DNA of 64,000 bases from Roseateles oligotrophus (GCF_025717515.1 NZ_JAJIRN010000002.1:62001-126000); one strand, 5' to 3'; shown: positions 17,667 to 29,943, counted from the first letter of the stretch. The notes: a model not told the origin generated them from the sequence alone. A program made the numbers and translations.

Positions 17667-19289
17667 TCACTCCCCGTCTTTCACGCGCAGCCGGAAGCGC
17701 TGCAGCTTGCCGGTCTCGGTGCGCGGCAACTGGTTTCTGAACTCGATCGCACGCGGATATTTATAGGGCGCGATGCTCGCCTTGACGAAGTCTTGCAGCG
17801 TCTTGGCCAAGTCCGGGCCGGGCTCAAAGCCTGTGCGCAAGACCACGACCGCCTTGACGATCTGACCGCGCTCTTCATCGGCCACGCCGACCACGCCGCA
17901 TTCGGCCACCGCCGGATGGGCGAGCAAGGCCGACTCCACCTCGGGTCCGGCGATGTTGTAGCCGCCCGAGATGATCATGTCGTCGGTGCGGGCCTGGTAG
18001 ACGAAGTAGCCGTCGGCATCGATCAGGTAGGCGTCGCCTGTCAGGTTCCAGCCATTCAAGACATAGCCGCGCTGGCGTTCGTCATTGAGATAGCGGCAAC
18101 CGGTCGGCCCCTTGACCGCCAATTTGCCGACCTGGCCGGCAGGCAAGACCCGACCCTCGTCATCCAGGATGCAGGCCTGGTAGCCCGGCACCGGCACCCC
18201 GGTCGCACCCGGCTTGGCATGGGCCTCGTCATGCGAGATGAAGATATGCAGCAACTCGGTCGCGCCTATGCCGTCAATCAGCTCTATCCCGCTGGCATCC
18301 TTCCACAGCTTGCGCGTGGCCGCCGGCAACGCCTCGCCGGCGCTGATGCATTTGCGCAGGCTGCTCAAATCATGCTGAGCGACTAACGGAGACATCGCGC
18401 GGTAGGAGGTCGGCGCGGTGAACAAAATGGTGGCGCGGTATTTGGCGATCGCCGGCAGCAAGCTGTCGGGCGAGGCCTTTTCAAGCAGCACCGCCGAGGC
18501 GCCCACGCTCATCGGGAACAGCACCAGGCCGCCGAGCCCGAAGGTGAAGGCCAGCGGCGGGCTGCCGATGAAGATGTCGTCGGCCTGGGGCTTCAGCACA
18601 TGGCTGGGCCAGCAGCGGCAAATCGCCAGCACATCGCGATGGAAATGCATCGTGCCCTTGGGCGCGCCGGTCGTGCCCGAGGTGAAGGCGATCAGGCAGC
18701 AATCATCGGCGGCGGTGTCCACATTGCTGAACTGGTTGCTGTGGCCGGCAGCACGATGCTCCAGGCCATCGGCCGCCTCGCTGTGGAAATGCACCAGGCT
18801 GCGCAGCTGCGGGCATTGCGTTTGCGCCGCCGCTAACTCTTCCGCCAGACGGACATCGCACAGCGCATGGCTGATCTCGGCCTTCTGTATCACCTGGATC
18901 AACTCTTTGGCGCGCAGCAAGGGCATCGTCGCCACCGCCACCGCGCCGACTTTTTGCACCGCGAACCAGCAAGCCACCATCTCTGGCGTGTTGGCGCCGC
19001 GCAGCAAGACGCGGTTGCCGGGCAGCACGCCCAGATCGGAGCGCAGCAGATTGGCGATCCGATTGGCTTGGCTTTGCAGATCGGCATAGGTCCAGCGCTT
19101 GCCGTCCGAGCCTTGCAGGCATAAGCGCTCGCCCTGCCCTTGTGCGATCCAGCGGTCCAATAGCTCGGTCGCGCAGTTGAGGCGATCCGGGAATTGCAGC
19201 TCCGGCAATTCAAAGATCAACTCCGGCCACAACTCGGGCGGCGGCAAGTTGTCGCGGGTGAAAGTATCAAGATGAGCAGAGGCAATCAT
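17667..19289 (-). CDS. abmG: 2-aminobenzoate (anthranilate)-CoA ligase
   Basis: An AMP-forming acyl-CoA ligase of 540 residues in the benzoate-CoA ligase family. It has the P-loop [18 protein letters not shown], the [12 protein letters not shown] segment, the adenylate motif [20 protein letters not shown] and the C-terminal lysine motif [10 protein letters not shown]. Benzoate- versus anthranilate-specificity is decided by context: it sits in an operon with the fused 2-aminobenzoyl-CoA monooxygenase/reductase. Its start overlaps the acyl-CoA dehydrogenase stop by 4 bp. Confidence 0.88.
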   Translation of the reverse strand: MIASAHLDTFTRDNLPPPELWPELIFELPELQFPDRLNCATELLDRWIAQGQGERLCLQGSDGKRWTYADLQSQANRIANLLRSDLGVLPGNRVLLRGANTPEMVACWFAVQKVGAVAVATMPLLRAKELIQVIQKAEISHALCDVRLAEELAAAQTQCPQLRSLVHFHSEAADGLEHRAAGHSNQFSNVDTAADDCCLIAFTSGTTGAPKGTMHFHRDVLAICRCWPSHVLKPQADDIFIGSPPLAFTFGLGGLVLFPMSVGASAVLLEKASPDSLLPAIAKYRATILFTAPTSYRAMSPLVAQHDLSSLRKCISAGEALPAATRKLWKDASGIELIDGIGATELLHIFISHDEAHAKPGATGVPVPGYQACILDDEGRVLPAGQVGKLAVKGPTGCRYLNDERQRGYVLNGWNLTGDAYLIDADGYFVYQARTDDMIISGGYNIAGPEVESALLAHPAVAECGVVGVADEERGQIVKAVVVLRTGFEPGPDLAKTLQDFVKASIAPYKYPRAIEFRNQLPRTETGKLQRFRLRVKDGE

Positions 19290-20437
19290 TTAAGAATATC
19301 CCGTCCAATGATCAGTTGCTGCACTTCGCTGGCACCCTCGTAGATGCGCAGCGCACGAATCTCCCGGTACAGCGACTCGACGATTTCGCCGCTCTGCACG
19401 CCGCGCCCGCCATGCAGTTGCAGCGCCGCGTCGATGACGCGCTGCGCGCCTTCGGTCGCCATCAGCTTGGCCATCGCCGCCTCGCGCGTCACGTTCTGCC
19501 CCTGATCACGCTGCCAGGCGGCGCGGTAGACCAGCAAGGCCGAGCTGTCGACCGTGCAGGCCATATCGGCCAGCTTGGCCTGGGTCAGCGGCAGGTCGGC
19601 AAGGCGAGCGCCGAACATCTGGCGGCTCTTGGCCTGTTGCAAACCCTCTTGCAGTGCACGGCGCGCAAAGCCCAAAGCAGCGGCCGCCACCGAGGTGCGG
19701 AACACATCGAGCGTGCGCATCGCCACTTTGAAACCCTCGCCGGGCGCGCCAATCATCTGGCTCTTGGCAACCCGGCAATTGTTGAAGCGCAGCCGCGCCA
19801 AGGGGTGCGGGGCGATCACCTGAATGCGCTCGGCAATCTCGAAGCCGGGCAGATCGGCATCGACGATGAAGGCGCTGATGCCGCGCGAGCCGGGCTGCTC
19901 ACCGGTGCGGGCAAAGACGACATAAAAGTCTGCAATACCGCCGTTCGAGATCCAGGTTTTCTCGCCGTTCAAGACATAGCCGTCGCCATCCTCGACCGCC
20001 GCGCACTGCATCGCTGCCACATCCGAGCCCGCCTCCGGCTCGGACAGCGCAAAGGCTGCCAACGCCTCGCCCTGGGCCACGGCGGGCAGGTAACGCCGAC
20101 GTTGAGCGTCTGTGCCGGCCAAAGATATCGCGCCGGAACCAAGGCCCTGCATCGCAAACGCGAAGTCGGCCAGGCCGTTGTAGCGAGCCAGCGTTTCGCG
20201 CAAGATGCAGATGGCGCGGGTATCGATGACCTCGGCCGCGCCGCCCAGAGCCTGACCGGCGACCGCGTGTCGCAGCCAGCCGGCCGCGCCCAGCGCCTTG
20301 ACCAGGCCGATGCATTCGGCATCGACATCATGGCCATGCGAACCTTGCAAATGCTCGTCGCACCAATCATCCAACCGAATTGCCAGTTCGCGATGACGGG
20401 CCTCGAAAAACGGCCATTCGAGATGCTTTAAATGCAC
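19286..20437 (-). CDS. Acyl-CoA dehydrogenase of the anthranilate operon
   Basis: About 383 residues with the ACAD landmarks [75 protein letters not shown] and [18 protein letters not shown]. The glutamate in IYEGAS is in the position of the catalytic base. The preferred start is GTG at 20437, preceded by AAGGGGGAC, 2 bp after the upstream stop. A longer frame reaching 20641 would lie inside the enoyl-CoA hydratase gene and adds non-homologous residues. It probably dehydrogenates an alicyclic or ring-opened acyl-CoA. Confidence 0.86.
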   Translation of the reverse strand: MHLKHLEWPFFEARHRELAIRLDDWCDEHLQGSHGHDVDAECIGLVKALGAAGWLRHAVAGQALGGAAEVIDTRAICILRETLARYNGLADFAFAMQGLGSGAISLAGTDAQRRRYLPAVAQGEALAAFALSEPEAGSDVAAMQCAAVEDGDGYVLNGEKTWISNGGIADFYVVFARTGEQPGSRGISAFIVDADLPGFEIAERIQVIAPHPLARLRFNNCRVAKSQMIGAPGEGFKVAMRTLDVFRTSVAAAALGFARRALQEGLQQAKSRQMFGARLADLPLTQAKLADMACTVDSSALLVYRAAWQRDQGQNVTREAAMAKLMATEGAQRVIDAALQLHGGRGVQSGEIVESLYREIRALRIYEGASEVQQLIIGRDILK

Positions 20438-20439
20438 GA

Positions 20440-21294
20440 TCAGTCCCCCTTGAACTCGGGCCGCTCTTTGGACACAAAGGCCTCGTAGGCACGGTGGAAA
20501 TCCTGCGTCATCATGCAGATCGCCTGCGCCTGCGCCTCGGACTCGATCGCCTCGTCGACGCCCATCGCCCATTCCTGATGCAGCATTTTCTTGGTCATCG
20601 CGTGGCCAAAGCTCGGGCCTTCTGCAATCTGCTGCGCCCAACCCACCGTCTCTTGCAACAAGGCCTCGGGCTCCGCCAGTCGGTTCAAGAAGCCCCAGCT
20701 CAGCCCCTCCTCGCCGCCCAGGCTGCGACCGCTATAGAGCAGATCCGAGGCCCGGCCCTGGCCGACAATGCGCGGCAAAATCGCGCAGGCACCCATATCG
20801 CAGCCGGCCAGGCCGACGCGGGTGAACAAGAAGGCAGTTTTGGAGCGGGCCGTGCCGACGCGCAGATCCGAGGCCATCGCCATGATCGCGCCGGCGCCGG
20901 CACAGACGCCGTCGATCGCCGCCAAAACCGGCTGCGGGCAGGCCCGCATCGCCTTGACCAAGTCGCCGGTCATGCGTGTGAAGGCCAGCAAGTCGGGCAT
21001 GCTCATCTTCGTCAAGGGGCCAATGATTTCATGCACATCGCCGCCCGAGCAGAAGTTGCCGCCGGCTCCCTGCACGACGATGGCGCGCACCTCGTCCACA
21101 AAGCAAAGCTTGCGGAACAGATCGCGCAGCTCGGCATAGGAATCAAAGGTCAAGGGGTTCTTGCGCTCGGGCCGGTTCAGCGTGATCACGCCAACCGCGC
21201 CCTGCTGGGCCCAGGCGAAATGCGCGGGTTTGAAGTCCAGCAGACTTTGCCGGTTGCCGGCCTCCAAGAAGCCGTCCATTTTTCTTTGCGTCAT
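20440..21294 (-). CDS. Enoyl-CoA hydratase/isomerase family protein
   Basis: A crotonase-fold protein of 284 residues. The oxyanion-hole segments are [14 protein letters not shown] and [19 protein letters not shown], and [20 protein letters not shown] covers the active-site helix region. A C-terminal trimerisation-type tail ([15 protein letters not shown]) is present. Its start overlaps the MarR stop by 4 bp. It would hydrate, isomerise or hydrolytically open a cyclic enoyl-CoA in the pathway; which one is not visible. Confidence 0.88.
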   Translation of the reverse strand: MTQRKMDGFLEAGNRQSLLDFKPAHFAWAQQGAVGVITLNRPERKNPLTFDSYAELRDLFRKLCFVDEVRAIVVQGAGGNFCSGGDVHEIIGPLTKMSMPDLLAFTRMTGDLVKAMRACPQPVLAAIDGVCAGAGAIMAMASDLRVGTARSKTAFLFTRVGLAGCDMGACAILPRIVGQGRASDLLYSGRSLGGEEGLSWGFLNRLAEPEALLQETVGWAQQIAEGPSFGHAMTKKMLHQEWAMGVDEAIESEAQAQAICMMTQDFHRAYEAFVSKERPEFKGD

Positions 21295-21803
21295 TTTGTC
21301 TTCTCCTTGGCCGCAGCCATGTCCAGCGCACCCATATTTGCAAGATGAGTCTTCAAGCCCGCCAACAGACCGTAGACCTGAGCTTTTTCCTCAACCGACC
21401 AGGCGGCCAAGAGCTCGATCACCCATTGCTCATGGGTGGCGGCCATGCGTTTGAATTGGCGCCGGCCGGTTGCCGTCAATTTGACCGTGTAGGAGCGCCG
21501 GTCACTCGGATGGGCTTCGCGCACGACCAGGCCTTCGGTCTCCAACTGATCGGTGATGCCGGTGATATTGCCGCCGGTCACCATCAAGCGTTTGGACAGC
21601 TCGCGCATAGGTAGGCCGTCCGGATTGCGCTCCAGCTGCGCGAGCAAATCAAAGCGCGGCAAGGTGGTGGCAAAGTCCTGCCGCAGGCGATTGCGGATCA
21701 CCCCCTCGACACGGTTGGTGCAGGTCAGCAAACGCAACCACAGGCGCAGCGCCTGATGGTCATCCGCATTCGCGCGCGACTCGAGATCCAGTTCTTCCAT
21801 CAC
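21291..21803 (-). CDS. MarR-family transcriptional regulator
   Basis: 170 residues with a winged [23 protein letters not shown], then [20 protein letters not shown] (recognition helix) and the [17 protein letters not shown] wing. It is embedded in the middle of the anthranilate operon with 4-bp overlaps on both sides, so it is coexpressed with the enzymes. MarR proteins in aromatic-CoA operons are typically repressors released by the CoA thioester. The palindrome in the operon promoter is the likely target. Confidence 0.88.
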   Translation of the reverse strand: MMEELDLESRANADDHQALRLWLRLLTCTNRVEGVIRNRLRQDFATTLPRFDLLAQLERNPDGLPMRELSKRLMVTGGNITGITDQLETEGLVVREAHPSDRRSYTVKLTATGRRQFKRMAATHEQWVIELLAAWSVEEKAQVYGLLAGLKTHLANMGALDMAAAKEKTK

Positions 21804-22585
21804 ATCAGCTCACCGCCGCAGACGGCAATCGCCTGGCCCGTCATCGCGCCGCTGCCGCGCTGCGCCAGCCACCAGACCGTGTCGGCCACTTCCTGCGGCT
21901 GCACCAGCCGGCCCTGCGGATTGGCGGCCACCAACTCGTCCCGCGCCTCGCCTAGGCTGCGGCCGGTCTTGTCGGCGATCTTGTCAAGCGCCCGGGCAAT
22001 GATGTCGGTCTCGGTGTAGCCGGGGCAGACCGCATTGATGGTGACGCCTTTCTTGGCGAACTCGATCGCCATCGCACGCGTCAGGCCCAGCACCCCATGC
22101 TTGGCCGCGCAATAGGCGGCCACATAGGCGTAACCCGTTAGCGAGGCGGTGCTGGCGATGTTGATGATGCGCCCGAAGCCGCGCTCGCTCATGCCGGTCA
22201 CCACCTCACGCGAACAAAGAAAAGTGCCCGTGAGGTTGACGTTCAACATCGTCTGCCACAGCAACAGCGAAGTCTTGGCCAAGGGCGCGGTCTCGACCTG
22301 GCCGGCGTTATTGACCAAGATGTCGACCGGCCCAATTCCAGCAAAGGCGGCCTTGACGCTGGCCTCGTCGGCCACGTCCACCCTGCACACATCGACCTGG
22401 CCGAGCGAAGCCAGGGCCGCCAGGTCAGTCGCTTGGCCCTCCAATTTGTCGATATTGCGGCCCAGCAAACTGACGCGTGCGCCGGCCGCGACCAAGCGCC
22501 GCGCCACCGCCGCGCCAATGCCGCTGCCGCCACCGGTGACCGCCGCGTGCAGACCCTTCAATTCTTGCGCGCTGTTGTTTGCCAT
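21800..22585 (-). CDS. Short-chain dehydrogenase (3-hydroxyacyl-CoA dehydrogenase type)
   Basis: 261 residues beginning at ATG 22585. It has the Rossmann motif TGGGSGIGAAVARRL, the NNAGQ motif (LVNNAGQVET), catalytic Ser in IASTAS and YxxxK (YCAAKHG). The longer frame upstream runs into the monooxygenase gene and is not used. It would oxidise a hydroxyacyl-CoA made by the hydratase. Confidence 0.88.
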   Translation of the reverse strand: MANNSAQELKGLHAAVTGGGSGIGAAVARRLVAAGARVSLLGRNIDKLEGQATDLAALASLGQVDVCRVDVADEASVKAAFAGIGPVDILVNNAGQVETAPLAKTSLLLWQTMLNVNLTGTFLCSREVVTGMSERGFGRIINIASTASLTGYAYVAAYCAAKHGVLGLTRAMAIEFAKKGVTINAVCPGYTETDIIARALDKIADKTGRSLGEARDELVAANPQGRLVQPQEVADTVWWLAQRGSGAMTGQAIAVCGGELM

Positions 22586-22590
22586 GACGC

Positions 22591-24921
22591 TCAAATCCCC
22601 AAGGCCTTGTTGGCCTGCTCGATGGTCGCGGCTTGGCCGGCCTGCGCGCGCTGACGATCGAATTCTTTCTCCAGCTGCGGCTTGGCCGACAGATATTGGC
22701 GCGGCCAGTCCAGCCCGTCCGGGCCGGCATAGCCAATCTTTGCGGCCTCGGTCAGCGTCCAGGCCGGATTGGCCAGATGCGGGCGCGCCACCGCGCACAG
22801 ATCGGCGCGGCCGGCGGCGATGATGCTGTTGACATGATCGGCCTCGGAGATCGCACCGACCGCCATCGTCGCAATGCCGACGCGGTTGCGAATACTCTCG
22901 GAAAACGGCGTCTGCCACATGCGCCCGTAGCTCGGCTTTTCCAGCTTGCTGACCTGGCCCGAAGACACATCGATCAGGTCGGCCCCGGCGGCCTTGAAGG
23001 CGACGGCAATCAGCACCGCATCCTCCGGCGTGGTGCCGCCCTCGACCCAGTCATGCGCGGAAATTCGCACCGACATCGGCTTGTCGGCCGGCCACAGCGC
23101 CCGCACAGCCTTGAACACTTCGAGCGGGTAACGCAGGCGGTTCTCCAGGCTGCCGCCATAGTCGTCACCGCGTTGATTCGTCAAAGGTGAGATGAAACTG
23201 GAAAGCAAATAACCATGCGCGCAATGCAGCTCCAGCCAGTCGAAACCGGCCGCCGCAGCGCGTTTGGTGGCGGCACAGAAGTCGGCCAGCACGCGGTCCA
23301 TATCGGCGCGCGTCATGGCGCGCGAGGTCTGGCTGACGCCGGCCAGATACTGCTGCGGCGAGGCGGACATCAAGGGCCAGTCCTGACCCTGATCCAGCGG
23401 CTGATCGATGCCCTCCCAGCCGCGCCGGGTCGAGCCCTTGGCGCCGGCATGGCCGAGCTGAATCGCAATCTTGGCGCTGCTGTTCGCATGCACGAAGCTG
23501 ACGATACGGGCCCAGGCGGCGCCCTGCTCATCCGTGTACAGGCCCGGGCAGCCGGGCGTGATGCGCGCGTCGGCGGAAGGACAGGTCATCTCGGCAAACA
23601 CCAGGCCCGCGCCGCCGGCGGCACGCGCGCCCAGATGCATCAGGTGATAGTCGCCGGGCAGGCCGTCCGCGCAGGAGTATTGGGCCATCGGCGAGACGAC
23701 GACGCGGTTCTTCAGCGTCAGCTCGCGCAGCGTAAACGGCGTGAACATCGGCGGCTTGGCTTGCCCGCCGGCCAGCCAGGCCTCGAAGCGGTCCACATAG
23801 CCGGCATCGCGCAGGCGCAGGTTCTCATGCGAGATGCGCTGCGAGCGGGTCAGCAAGGAATAGGCAAACTGCTCGGGCTCGAGCCTTGAGTGGCGCTCGA
23901 CGTTCTCGAACCATTCGGTCGAGTTGCGCGCCGCATTCTGAATCCGCAACACCTCGATGGAACGGCTGGCAACATAACGCGGCAAGGCCAGGTCCAAGTC
24001 GCCCTTGGCCGCGCCGATGTCACGCGCCAAAGCGATCGCATCCTCCAGCGCCAGCTTGGTGCCGGAGCCGATCGAGAAATGCGCGGTGTGGGCGGCGTCG
24101 CCCATCAGCACCACCGGCGCAACACCGTTGTGGTGTACCCAATTTTTGCAGACCACGCGGGGAAAACGAATCCACTGCGCCGAGCCACGCAGATGCGAGG
24201 CGTTGGAGATCAGCTTGTGGCCGTCCAGCACCTTGGCGAACAGGCGCTCGCAAAAAGCGATGCCTTCCTCCTTGCTCATCGCCTCGATGCCGGCCGCCTC
24301 CCACACGGCTTGCGGCGCCTCGACGATAAAGGTCGAGGTACTGTCATCAAAGCGATAGGCATGGGCCTGGAACCAGCCCCACTCGGTCTGCTGAAAGTCG
24401 AAGGTAAAGGCCTCGAACAGCTTGGCCGTGCCGAGCCAGACAAAGCGGCATTGGCGCAGATCGATATCAGGTTGATAGGTCGCTGCGTACTTTTGCCGCA
24501 CGCGGCTATTGAGTCCGTCGGCGGCGATGATCAGGTCGGCGTCCAGGCCTTCGTCATCCTGCACATCGCTCTCGTAACGAAGATCCACACCGAGTTCGAC
24601 GCAGCGGGCCTGCAGGATATTCAAGAGCTTCATGCGGCCGATGCCGCAAAAACCATGGCCGCCCGAGCGCATGGTGCGGCCCTTGATGTGCACCTCGATA
24701 TCGTCCCAATGATTGAAGGCATCGAGGATCTGTCCGGCCGTCTTGGCGTCGGCCTCGCGCATCGCGCTCAGCGTCTGATCCGAGAACACCACGCCCCAGC
24801 CAAAGGTATCGCCGGGCTTGTTGCGCTCCAGCACCGTGATCTGGTGGGCGGGGTTTTGCTGCTTCATCAGCAGCGCGAAATACAGGCCGGCCGGGCCTCC
24901 ACCAATACAGCTGATGCGCAT
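22591..24921 (-). CDS. abmA: Bifunctional 2-aminobenzoyl-CoA monooxygenase/reductase
   Basis: The 776-residue fusion has an N-terminal FAD aromatic hydroxylase ([15 protein letters not shown] at residue 7; [20 protein letters not shown], the FAD-ribityl motif) and, from about residue 388, an old-yellow-enzyme NADH:flavin domain ([40 protein letters not shown]). This architecture is that of 2-aminobenzoyl-CoA monooxygenase/reductase and salicylyl-CoA 5-hydroxylase. The neighbouring ligase and RidA favour the amino substrate. The ring is hydroxylated and then reduced, avoiding ring-cleaving dioxygenases. First gene of the operon; ribosome-binding site AAGGAGA. Confidence 0.9.
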   Translation of the reverse strand: MRISCIGGGPAGLYFALLMKQQNPAHQITVLERNKPGDTFGWGVVFSDQTLSAMREADAKTAGQILDAFNHWDDIEVHIKGRTMRSGGHGFCGIGRMKLLNILQARCVELGVDLRYESDVQDDEGLDADLIIAADGLNSRVRQKYAATYQPDIDLRQCRFVWLGTAKLFEAFTFDFQQTEWGWFQAHAYRFDDSTSTFIVEAPQAVWEAAGIEAMSKEEGIAFCERLFAKVLDGHKLISNASHLRGSAQWIRFPRVVCKNWVHHNGVAPVVLMGDAAHTAHFSIGSGTKLALEDAIALARDIGAAKGDLDLALPRYVASRSIEVLRIQNAARNSTEWFENVERHSRLEPEQFAYSLLTRSQRISHENLRLRDAGYVDRFEAWLAGGQAKPPMFTPFTLRELTLKNRVVVSPMAQYSCADGLPGDYHLMHLGARAAGGAGLVFAEMTCPSADARITPGCPGLYTDEQGAAWARIVSFVHANSSAKIAIQLGHAGAKGSTRRGWEGIDQPLDQGQDWPLMSASPQQYLAGVSQTSRAMTRADMDRVLADFCAATKRAAAAGFDWLELHCAHGYLLSSFISPLTNQRGDDYGGSLENRLRYPLEVFKAVRALWPADKPMSVRISAHDWVEGGTTPEDAVLIAVAFKAAGADLIDVSSGQVSKLEKPSYGRMWQTPFSESIRNRVGIATMAVGAISEADHVNSIIAAGRADLCAVARPHLANPAWTLTEAAKIGYAGPDGLDWPRQYLSAKPQLEKEFDRQRAQAGQAATIEQANKALGI

Positions 24922-24945
24922 TGCAAGTCTCCTTGATTGCGCGCA

Positions 24946-24974
24946 ACTTTATGCCTTAATAGTTTAGGCGTCAA
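24946..24974 (-). promoter_or_regulatory. Predicted sigma-70 promoter of the anthranilate operon
   Basis: Reading the minus strand, -35 TTGACG (24969-24974) and -10 TAAAGT (24946-24951) are separated by 17 bp. The start would fall near 24939, leaving a very short leader before ATG 24921. Confidence 0.55.
24953..24969. promoter_or_regulatory. 17-bp palindrome between -35 and -10: candidate MarR operator
   Basis: GCCTTAAT-A-GTTTAGGC is symmetric at 6 of 8 positions per half and occupies almost the whole promoter spacer. MarR dimers bind palindromes of this size. A protein bound here would block RNA polymerase, so repression by the operon's own MarR gene is the simplest reading. Confidence 0.5.
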
Positions 24975-25042
24975 CTAAATTCACGAGAGCGGCGACCTCC
25001 CAGCAGCCTGCTCAAGCTCCGCCCGCATTCATACGCAGGCAG

Positions 25043-25082
25043 AAAGCAAAAAGCCCGCAAGTGAATCAATCACTTGCGGGCT
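25043..25082 (-). terminator. Rho-independent terminator after tRNA-Ser
   Basis: On the minus strand a perfect 13-bp stem (AGCCCGCAAGTGA paired with TCACTTGCGGGCT, 25052-25064 and 25070-25082) with a 5-base loop is followed by TTTTTGC. It lies immediately downstream of the tRNA. Confidence 0.88.
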
Positions 25083-25086
25083 ATTC

Positions 25087-25176
25087 TGGAGGAGAGGGGG
25101 GGATTCGAACCCCCGAGGCGTTTGACCGCCCGCCTGATTTCGAGTCAGGTACATTCAACCACTCTGCCACCTCTCC
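25087..25176 (-). tRNA. tRNA-Ser(CGA)
   Basis: The minus strand folds as a class II tRNA with a long variable arm. Acceptor stem GGAGAGG pairs with CCTCTCC, the anticodon loop CTCGAAA gives anticodon CGA (codon UCG), the variable arm is G/C-rich, and the T-arm is GGGGG-TTCGAAT-CCCCC. CCA is encoded, and the discriminator base is U rather than the G common in enterobacterial tRNA-Ser. About 90 nt in total. Confidence 0.93.
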
Positions 25177-25220
25177 GGTATTCTCGTACTCACAGTGGTT
25201 TGTTTGCGAGTAAGCCGGCT

Positions 25221-25250
25221 AGTATAGCTGAACTTTTAGCCCGAGCTCAA
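25221..25250 (-). promoter_or_regulatory. Predicted promoter of tRNA-Ser
   Basis: On the minus strand -35 TTGAGC (25245-25250) and -10 TATACT (25221-25226) are 18 bp apart, about 45 bp upstream of the tRNA 5' end. It lies between the serS stop and the tRNA, so the tRNA need not depend on serS read-through. Confidence 0.55.
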
Positions 25251-25266
25251 AAAGCCGAATTTTTTC

Positions 25267-26586
<1,320 letters not shown>

Positions 26587-26591
26587 TCAAT

Positions 26592-26623
26592 AAAAGGTAA
26601 AACGGCGCCCATCTCTGGCGCCG
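26592..26623 (-). terminator. Rho-independent terminator between ispH and serS
   Basis: On the minus strand CGGCGCC (26617-26623) and GGCGCCG (26603-26609) form a 7-bp stem with a 7-base loop, followed by TTTTACCTTTTA. It lies 23 bp past the ispH stop. Confidence 0.7.
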
Positions 26624-26645
26624 CATCAAAGCAAGGGGCGCCGGA

Positions 26646-27626
26646 TTAAGATCGCGAATTACTGTGCTCGGCCATGGATTTGTCCCCGAGGCCCTTGGGC
26701 AGCGGGAAGCGCACATGCTCCTCCACGCCGGGCAGGCTGCGCACCGTGGTGGCGCCAAGCTCACGCAGACGGCTGATGACGGCCTGCACCAGCACATCGG
26801 GTGCCGAGGCGCCGGCGGTCAGGCCGACGCGGGCGCGCCCTTCGAGCCACTCGGCCCTCAAGTCCTCGGCCGCGTCGACCATATGGCCCGGTGTTCCCAG
26901 ACGCTGGGCCAATTCGGCCAGCCGGTTGCTATTGGAGCTGGTCGGGCTGCCCACAACGATCACCACATCCACCTGCGGCGCCAAGACCTTGACCGCGTCC
27001 TGGCGGTTTTGGGTGGCGTAGCAGATGTCTTGCTTCTTGGGCTCGCGTACCAGCGGGAAATGCTTCTTCACCGCCAGCAAGATCTCGGCGGCGTCATCAA
27101 CGCTGAGCGTGGTCTGCGTGACCACCGCCAGTTTGGCCGGGTTTTTGACACGCACATGCGCGACATCGCCCACTTCTTCCACCAGATAGATGCCTTCGCT
27201 GAGCTGACCCATCGTGCCCTCGACCTCGGGGTGCCCCTTGTGGCCGATCATGATGAACTCATAGCCTTCGCGGTGTAGCTTGGCCACCTCGACATGCACC
27301 TTGGTGACCAAGGGGCAGGTTGCATCAAAAACCTGAAAACCCCGCTCGGTCGCCTCGGCGCGCACCGCCTGGCTGACGCCATGGGCGCTGAACACCAGCG
27401 TGGCGCCGGGCGGCACCTCGGCCAGGTCTTCGATGAAGATCGCGCCACGTGACTTCAAATCATTGACGACATAGGTGTTGTGGACGATCTCATGGCGCAC
27501 ATAGATCGGTGTGCCGAACTTCAGCAGCGCACGCTCAACGATTTCAATCGCACGGTCCACGCCGGCACAAAAACCACGCGGCTCTGCCAGCAAAACCTCT
27601 TGGGGTGTCAACAAGCTATCCGTCAT
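26646..27626 (-). CDS. ispH: 4-hydroxy-3-methylbut-2-enyl diphosphate reductase
   Basis: Last step of the MEP isoprenoid pathway, giving IPP and DMAPP; a [4Fe-4S] enzyme. The 326-residue protein has the three cluster cysteines in context: [24 protein letters not shown] and [11 protein letters not shown]. Also present are [14 protein letters not shown] and the [11 protein letters not shown] substrate motif. It is 1 bp from the FKBP gene upstream, as in many proteobacteria where slpA/fkpB and ispH are paired. Confidence 0.96.
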   Translation of the reverse strand: MTDSLLTPQEVLLAEPRGFCAGVDRAIEIVERALLKFGTPIYVRHEIVHNTYVVNDLKSRGAIFIEDLAEVPPGATLVFSAHGVSQAVRAEATERGFQVFDATCPLVTKVHVEVAKLHREGYEFIMIGHKGHPEVEGTMGQLSEGIYLVEEVGDVAHVRVKNPAKLAVVTQTTLSVDDAAEILLAVKKHFPLVREPKKQDICYATQNRQDAVKVLAPQVDVVIVVGSPTSSNSNRLAELAQRLGTPGHMVDAAEDLRAEWLEGRARVGLTAGASAPDVLVQAVISRLRELGATTVRSLPGVEEHVRFPLPKGLGDKSMAEHSNSRS

Positions 27627-27627
27627 T

Positions 27628-28071
27628 TCAAAGCACCCCGATCACATGCACCTCGAAGCTGACCGGCTGGCCCGCCAAAGGATGATTGAAGTCGAATAAC
27701 AACCAATCAGGACCGAGCTCACGCACGCTGCCGGCGTAAGTACCCTGCCCGTCCGGGGTCGGAAACTGGATCACATCGCCGACGCTATATTGCTCGTCCG
27801 GGTCGCCCAGCTCATGCAGCAGGCTCAACTTGACGCGCTGCAGCAGTTGCGGGTTGTGATCACCGAAAGCCTCGCCCGGTGCCAGCTCGATTTGCGTGCG
27901 CACGCCCTCGGCCAAGCCGATCAGGCGGGCCTCGATGGCCGGCGACAACTGCCCGGTCCCCAGCGACAGCGTCGCCGGTTTATCGGCAAAGGTATTGATC
28001 ACATCGCTACCGTCCGGGCCGGCCAAGCGGTAATGCAGGGTCAAAAAGGATCCGACTTGGATGAGATTCAT
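27628..28071 (-). CDS. FKBP-type peptidyl-prolyl cis-trans isomerase (SlpA/FkpB type)
   Basis: 147 residues with the SlpA pattern: an FKBP half ([14 protein letters not shown]...[17 protein letters not shown]) interrupted by an IF/insert domain ([17 protein letters not shown]), then a return to FKBP ([21 protein letters not shown]). No signal peptide, so cytoplasmic. Pairing with ispH supports the assignment. Confidence 0.9.
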   Translation of the reverse strand: MNLIQVGSFLTLHYRLAGPDGSDVINTFADKPATLSLGTGQLSPAIEARLIGLAEGVRTQIELAPGEAFGDHNPQLLQRVKLSLLHELGDPDEQYSVGDVIQFPTPDGQGTYAGSVRELGPDWLLFDFNHPLAGQPVSFEVHVIGVL

Positions 28072-28168
28072 GGGGACAATAGTGAATAGACTGCGCCGAT
28101 TTTAGGGCCAGTACACTCGCGACCCGCTTCGACGCCACGGAACAAGCCCACCGGACCGCCGTTTCCCC

Positions 28169-28843
28169 ATGCCTCTGACCCACCTCCCACCCGACGCTCG
28201 CCCACGCGAAAAGCTGCTCGCCCGCGGCCCGCAGGCGCTCGCCGACGCCGAGCTGCTGGCACTTTTATTGCGCACCGGCATTGCCGGCACGCCGGTCTTG
28301 CAACTGGCGCAAAACCTGCTCGATCAGTTTGGCGGTTGGCATGGTTTGTTGCATGCCGGCGTTGCCGACTTGGGCAAGGTCAGAGGTTTGGGGCCGGCCA
28401 AGCGGGCCGAAATTGCCGCCGTGCTGGAGATCGCACGCCGCTCATTGCTGCAGGAGCTGGCGCAGCGCCCGGTCTTCGACGCCCCCGACGCGGTCAAGCA
28501 ATTCGTCCGCCTCAAGCTCGCCGGCCTGATGCATGAGGTCTTCGCCGTGCTGTTTCTGGACGCCCAGCACCGCTTGATTGCGATGGAGGAAATGTTTCGC
28601 GGCAGCCTGACGCAAACCTCGGTCTACCCCAGAGAAATTGTCAAACGCGGGCTGGACCTAGGGGCGGCCGCGGTCATCCTCGCTCACAACCACCCCTCCG
28701 GCGTGGCCGAACCTTCGCGCTCGGACGAGTTGCTGACGCAGGCCTTGAAATCGGCGCTGGCCTTGGTCGATATGCGCGTGCTCGACCATCTGGTGGTGGG
28801 CTCGGGCGAGGTGATTTCAATGGCCGAGCGAGGGCTGTTGTGA
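28169..28843 (+). CDS. radC: RadC/YeeS-family JAB domain protein
   Basis: 224 residues: an N-terminal helix-hairpin-helix-like part ([20 protein letters not shown]...[18 protein letters not shown]) and a JAB/MPN metalloprotease-fold part. Metal motif residues are visible: Glu in [11 protein letters not shown], and [14 protein letters not shown] with the downstream Asp. Its biochemical role is not established in the family. It is divergent from the FKBP gene and overlaps the Smr gene. Confidence 0.92.
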   Translation: MPLTHLPPDARPREKLLARGPQALADAELLALLLRTGIAGTPVLQLAQNLLDQFGGWHGLLHAGVADLGKVRGLGPAKRAEIAAVLEIARRSLLQELAQRPVFDAPDAVKQFVRLKLAGLMHEVFAVLFLDAQHRLIAMEEMFRGSLTQTSVYPREIVKRGLDLGAAAVILAHNHPSGVAEPSRSDELLTQALKSALALVDMRVLDHLVVGSGEVISMAERGLL

Positions 28844-29496
28844 AAGCTCAATCCTCCCCATTGCTGCACAGCCTGCAAGATCTGAAGCTGTTTCAGCGCG
28901 AACTGTCTCAGCGCCGGCAGTTGGCCGAGGAAGAGGCGGCCAGGAAAGCTGCCGCGGCAAGGGCGGCCGACCAAGAGCGGCGCTTATTCGAATTGAGCGT
29001 CGGCGCCATCACCCCGCTGCCGGCGCATGACCGCGCAACACAACATCGGGTGCGCCCCATGCCCGAGCCTCTGCAACGCGAGGCGGATGAACGGCTGGTG
29101 ATGCAGCAGGCGCTGTCCGATGATTTCGACGTGGAATCGCTGCTGGAAACCGACGACAGCCTGTCCTTCCGACGCCCCGAGATCAGTGACGAAGTCTTGC
29201 GCAAGCTGCGCCGCGGTCACTGGAGCTTGCAAGCGCAACTCGATCTGCACGGCCTGCGCCGCGACCAGGCGCGCGAAGCGCTGGGCAGTTTTGTGCAGGA
29301 CTGCGCCCGCCGCGGGCTGCGCTGCGTACGCGTGGTGCATGGCAAGGGCAATGGCTCGCCTGGGCGCGAACCGATCTTGAAGGCCAAGGTGCGGCGCTGG
29401 CTGGTGCAAAAGCAGCAGGTCCTGGCCTTTGTGCAAGCCCGCGCCAGCGATGGCGGCAGCGGCGCCTTGATGGTGCTGCTGCAGCAAGCCGATTGA
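28840..29496 (+). CDS. Smr-domain protein
   Basis: 218 residues, starting with GTG that overlaps the radC stop. The N-terminal part is helical and charged. The C-terminal Smr domain has [20 protein letters not shown] and [13 protein letters not shown] (the HGKG motif). Smr domains are associated with nucleic-acid nicking or ribosome/mRNA rescue; which applies here is not known. Confidence 0.9.
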   Translation: MKAQSSPLLHSLQDLKLFQRELSQRRQLAEEEAARKAAAARAADQERRLFELSVGAITPLPAHDRATQHRVRPMPEPLQREADERLVMQQALSDDFDVESLLETDDSLSFRRPEISDEVLRKLRRGHWSLQAQLDLHGLRRDQAREALGSFVQDCARRGLRCVRVVHGKGNGSPGREPILKAKVRRWLVQKQQVLAFVQARASDGGSGALMVLLQQAD

Positions 29497-29526
29497 GCAG
29501 CTTGCGACCCCATCGACAATCAAGCG

Positions 29527-29928
29527 ATGCAAGACAACACCAACACCCCCACGACATTGTTTGACCTGCTCGGCGGCGAAACCGGCATCCGCAGCCTGGT
29601 CGATCATTTCTATGACCATATGGACCTGGACGGGGAATTCGCGCTGATCCGCCAGCTTCACCCGGCTTCACTGGGCGGGTCACGTGACAAACTGCATTGG
29701 TTTTTATGCGGCTGGTCGGGCGGGCCGGATCTGTATATCGAGCGCTTTGGCCACCCGCGCCTGCGGGCTCGTCATCTGCCCTACCCGATCGGCATCGCAG
29801 AGCGCGACCAATGGATGGCCTGCATGAGACTCGCAATGCAAGACAGCCAGCTGGACCCCGATTTGCAGCAGCGTCTGGGGGAATCGTTCCACGCCACGGC
29901 CGACTGGATGCGCAATCGCGGCGCTTGA
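29527..29928 (+). CDS. Group II truncated haemoglobin
   Basis: A 133-residue 2-on-2 globin. Expected haem-pocket residues can be placed: Tyr B10 in LVDHFYDHM, proximal His F8 in LRARHLPYPIG and Trp G8 in ERDQWMACM. The HWFLCGWSGGPDLYIERFG segment is characteristic of the group. Likely O2/NO binding or peroxide chemistry. Convergent with the FlhG-like gene, 15 bp apart. Confidence 0.9.
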   Translation: MQDNTNTPTTLFDLLGGETGIRSLVDHFYDHMDLDGEFALIRQLHPASLGGSRDKLHWFLCGWSGGPDLYIERFGHPRLRARHLPYPIGIAERDQWMACMRLAMQDSQLDPDLQQRLGESFHATADWMRNRGA

Positions 29929-29943
29929 AGCTCGCCCCGCGGC

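Noticed and set aside
19286-20641. 451-residue version of the acyl-CoA dehydrogenase
   Set aside because: The extra N-terminal residues are inside the enoyl-CoA hydratase gene and are Arg/Gly-rich, unlike the family; GTG 20437 has a good ribosome-binding site.
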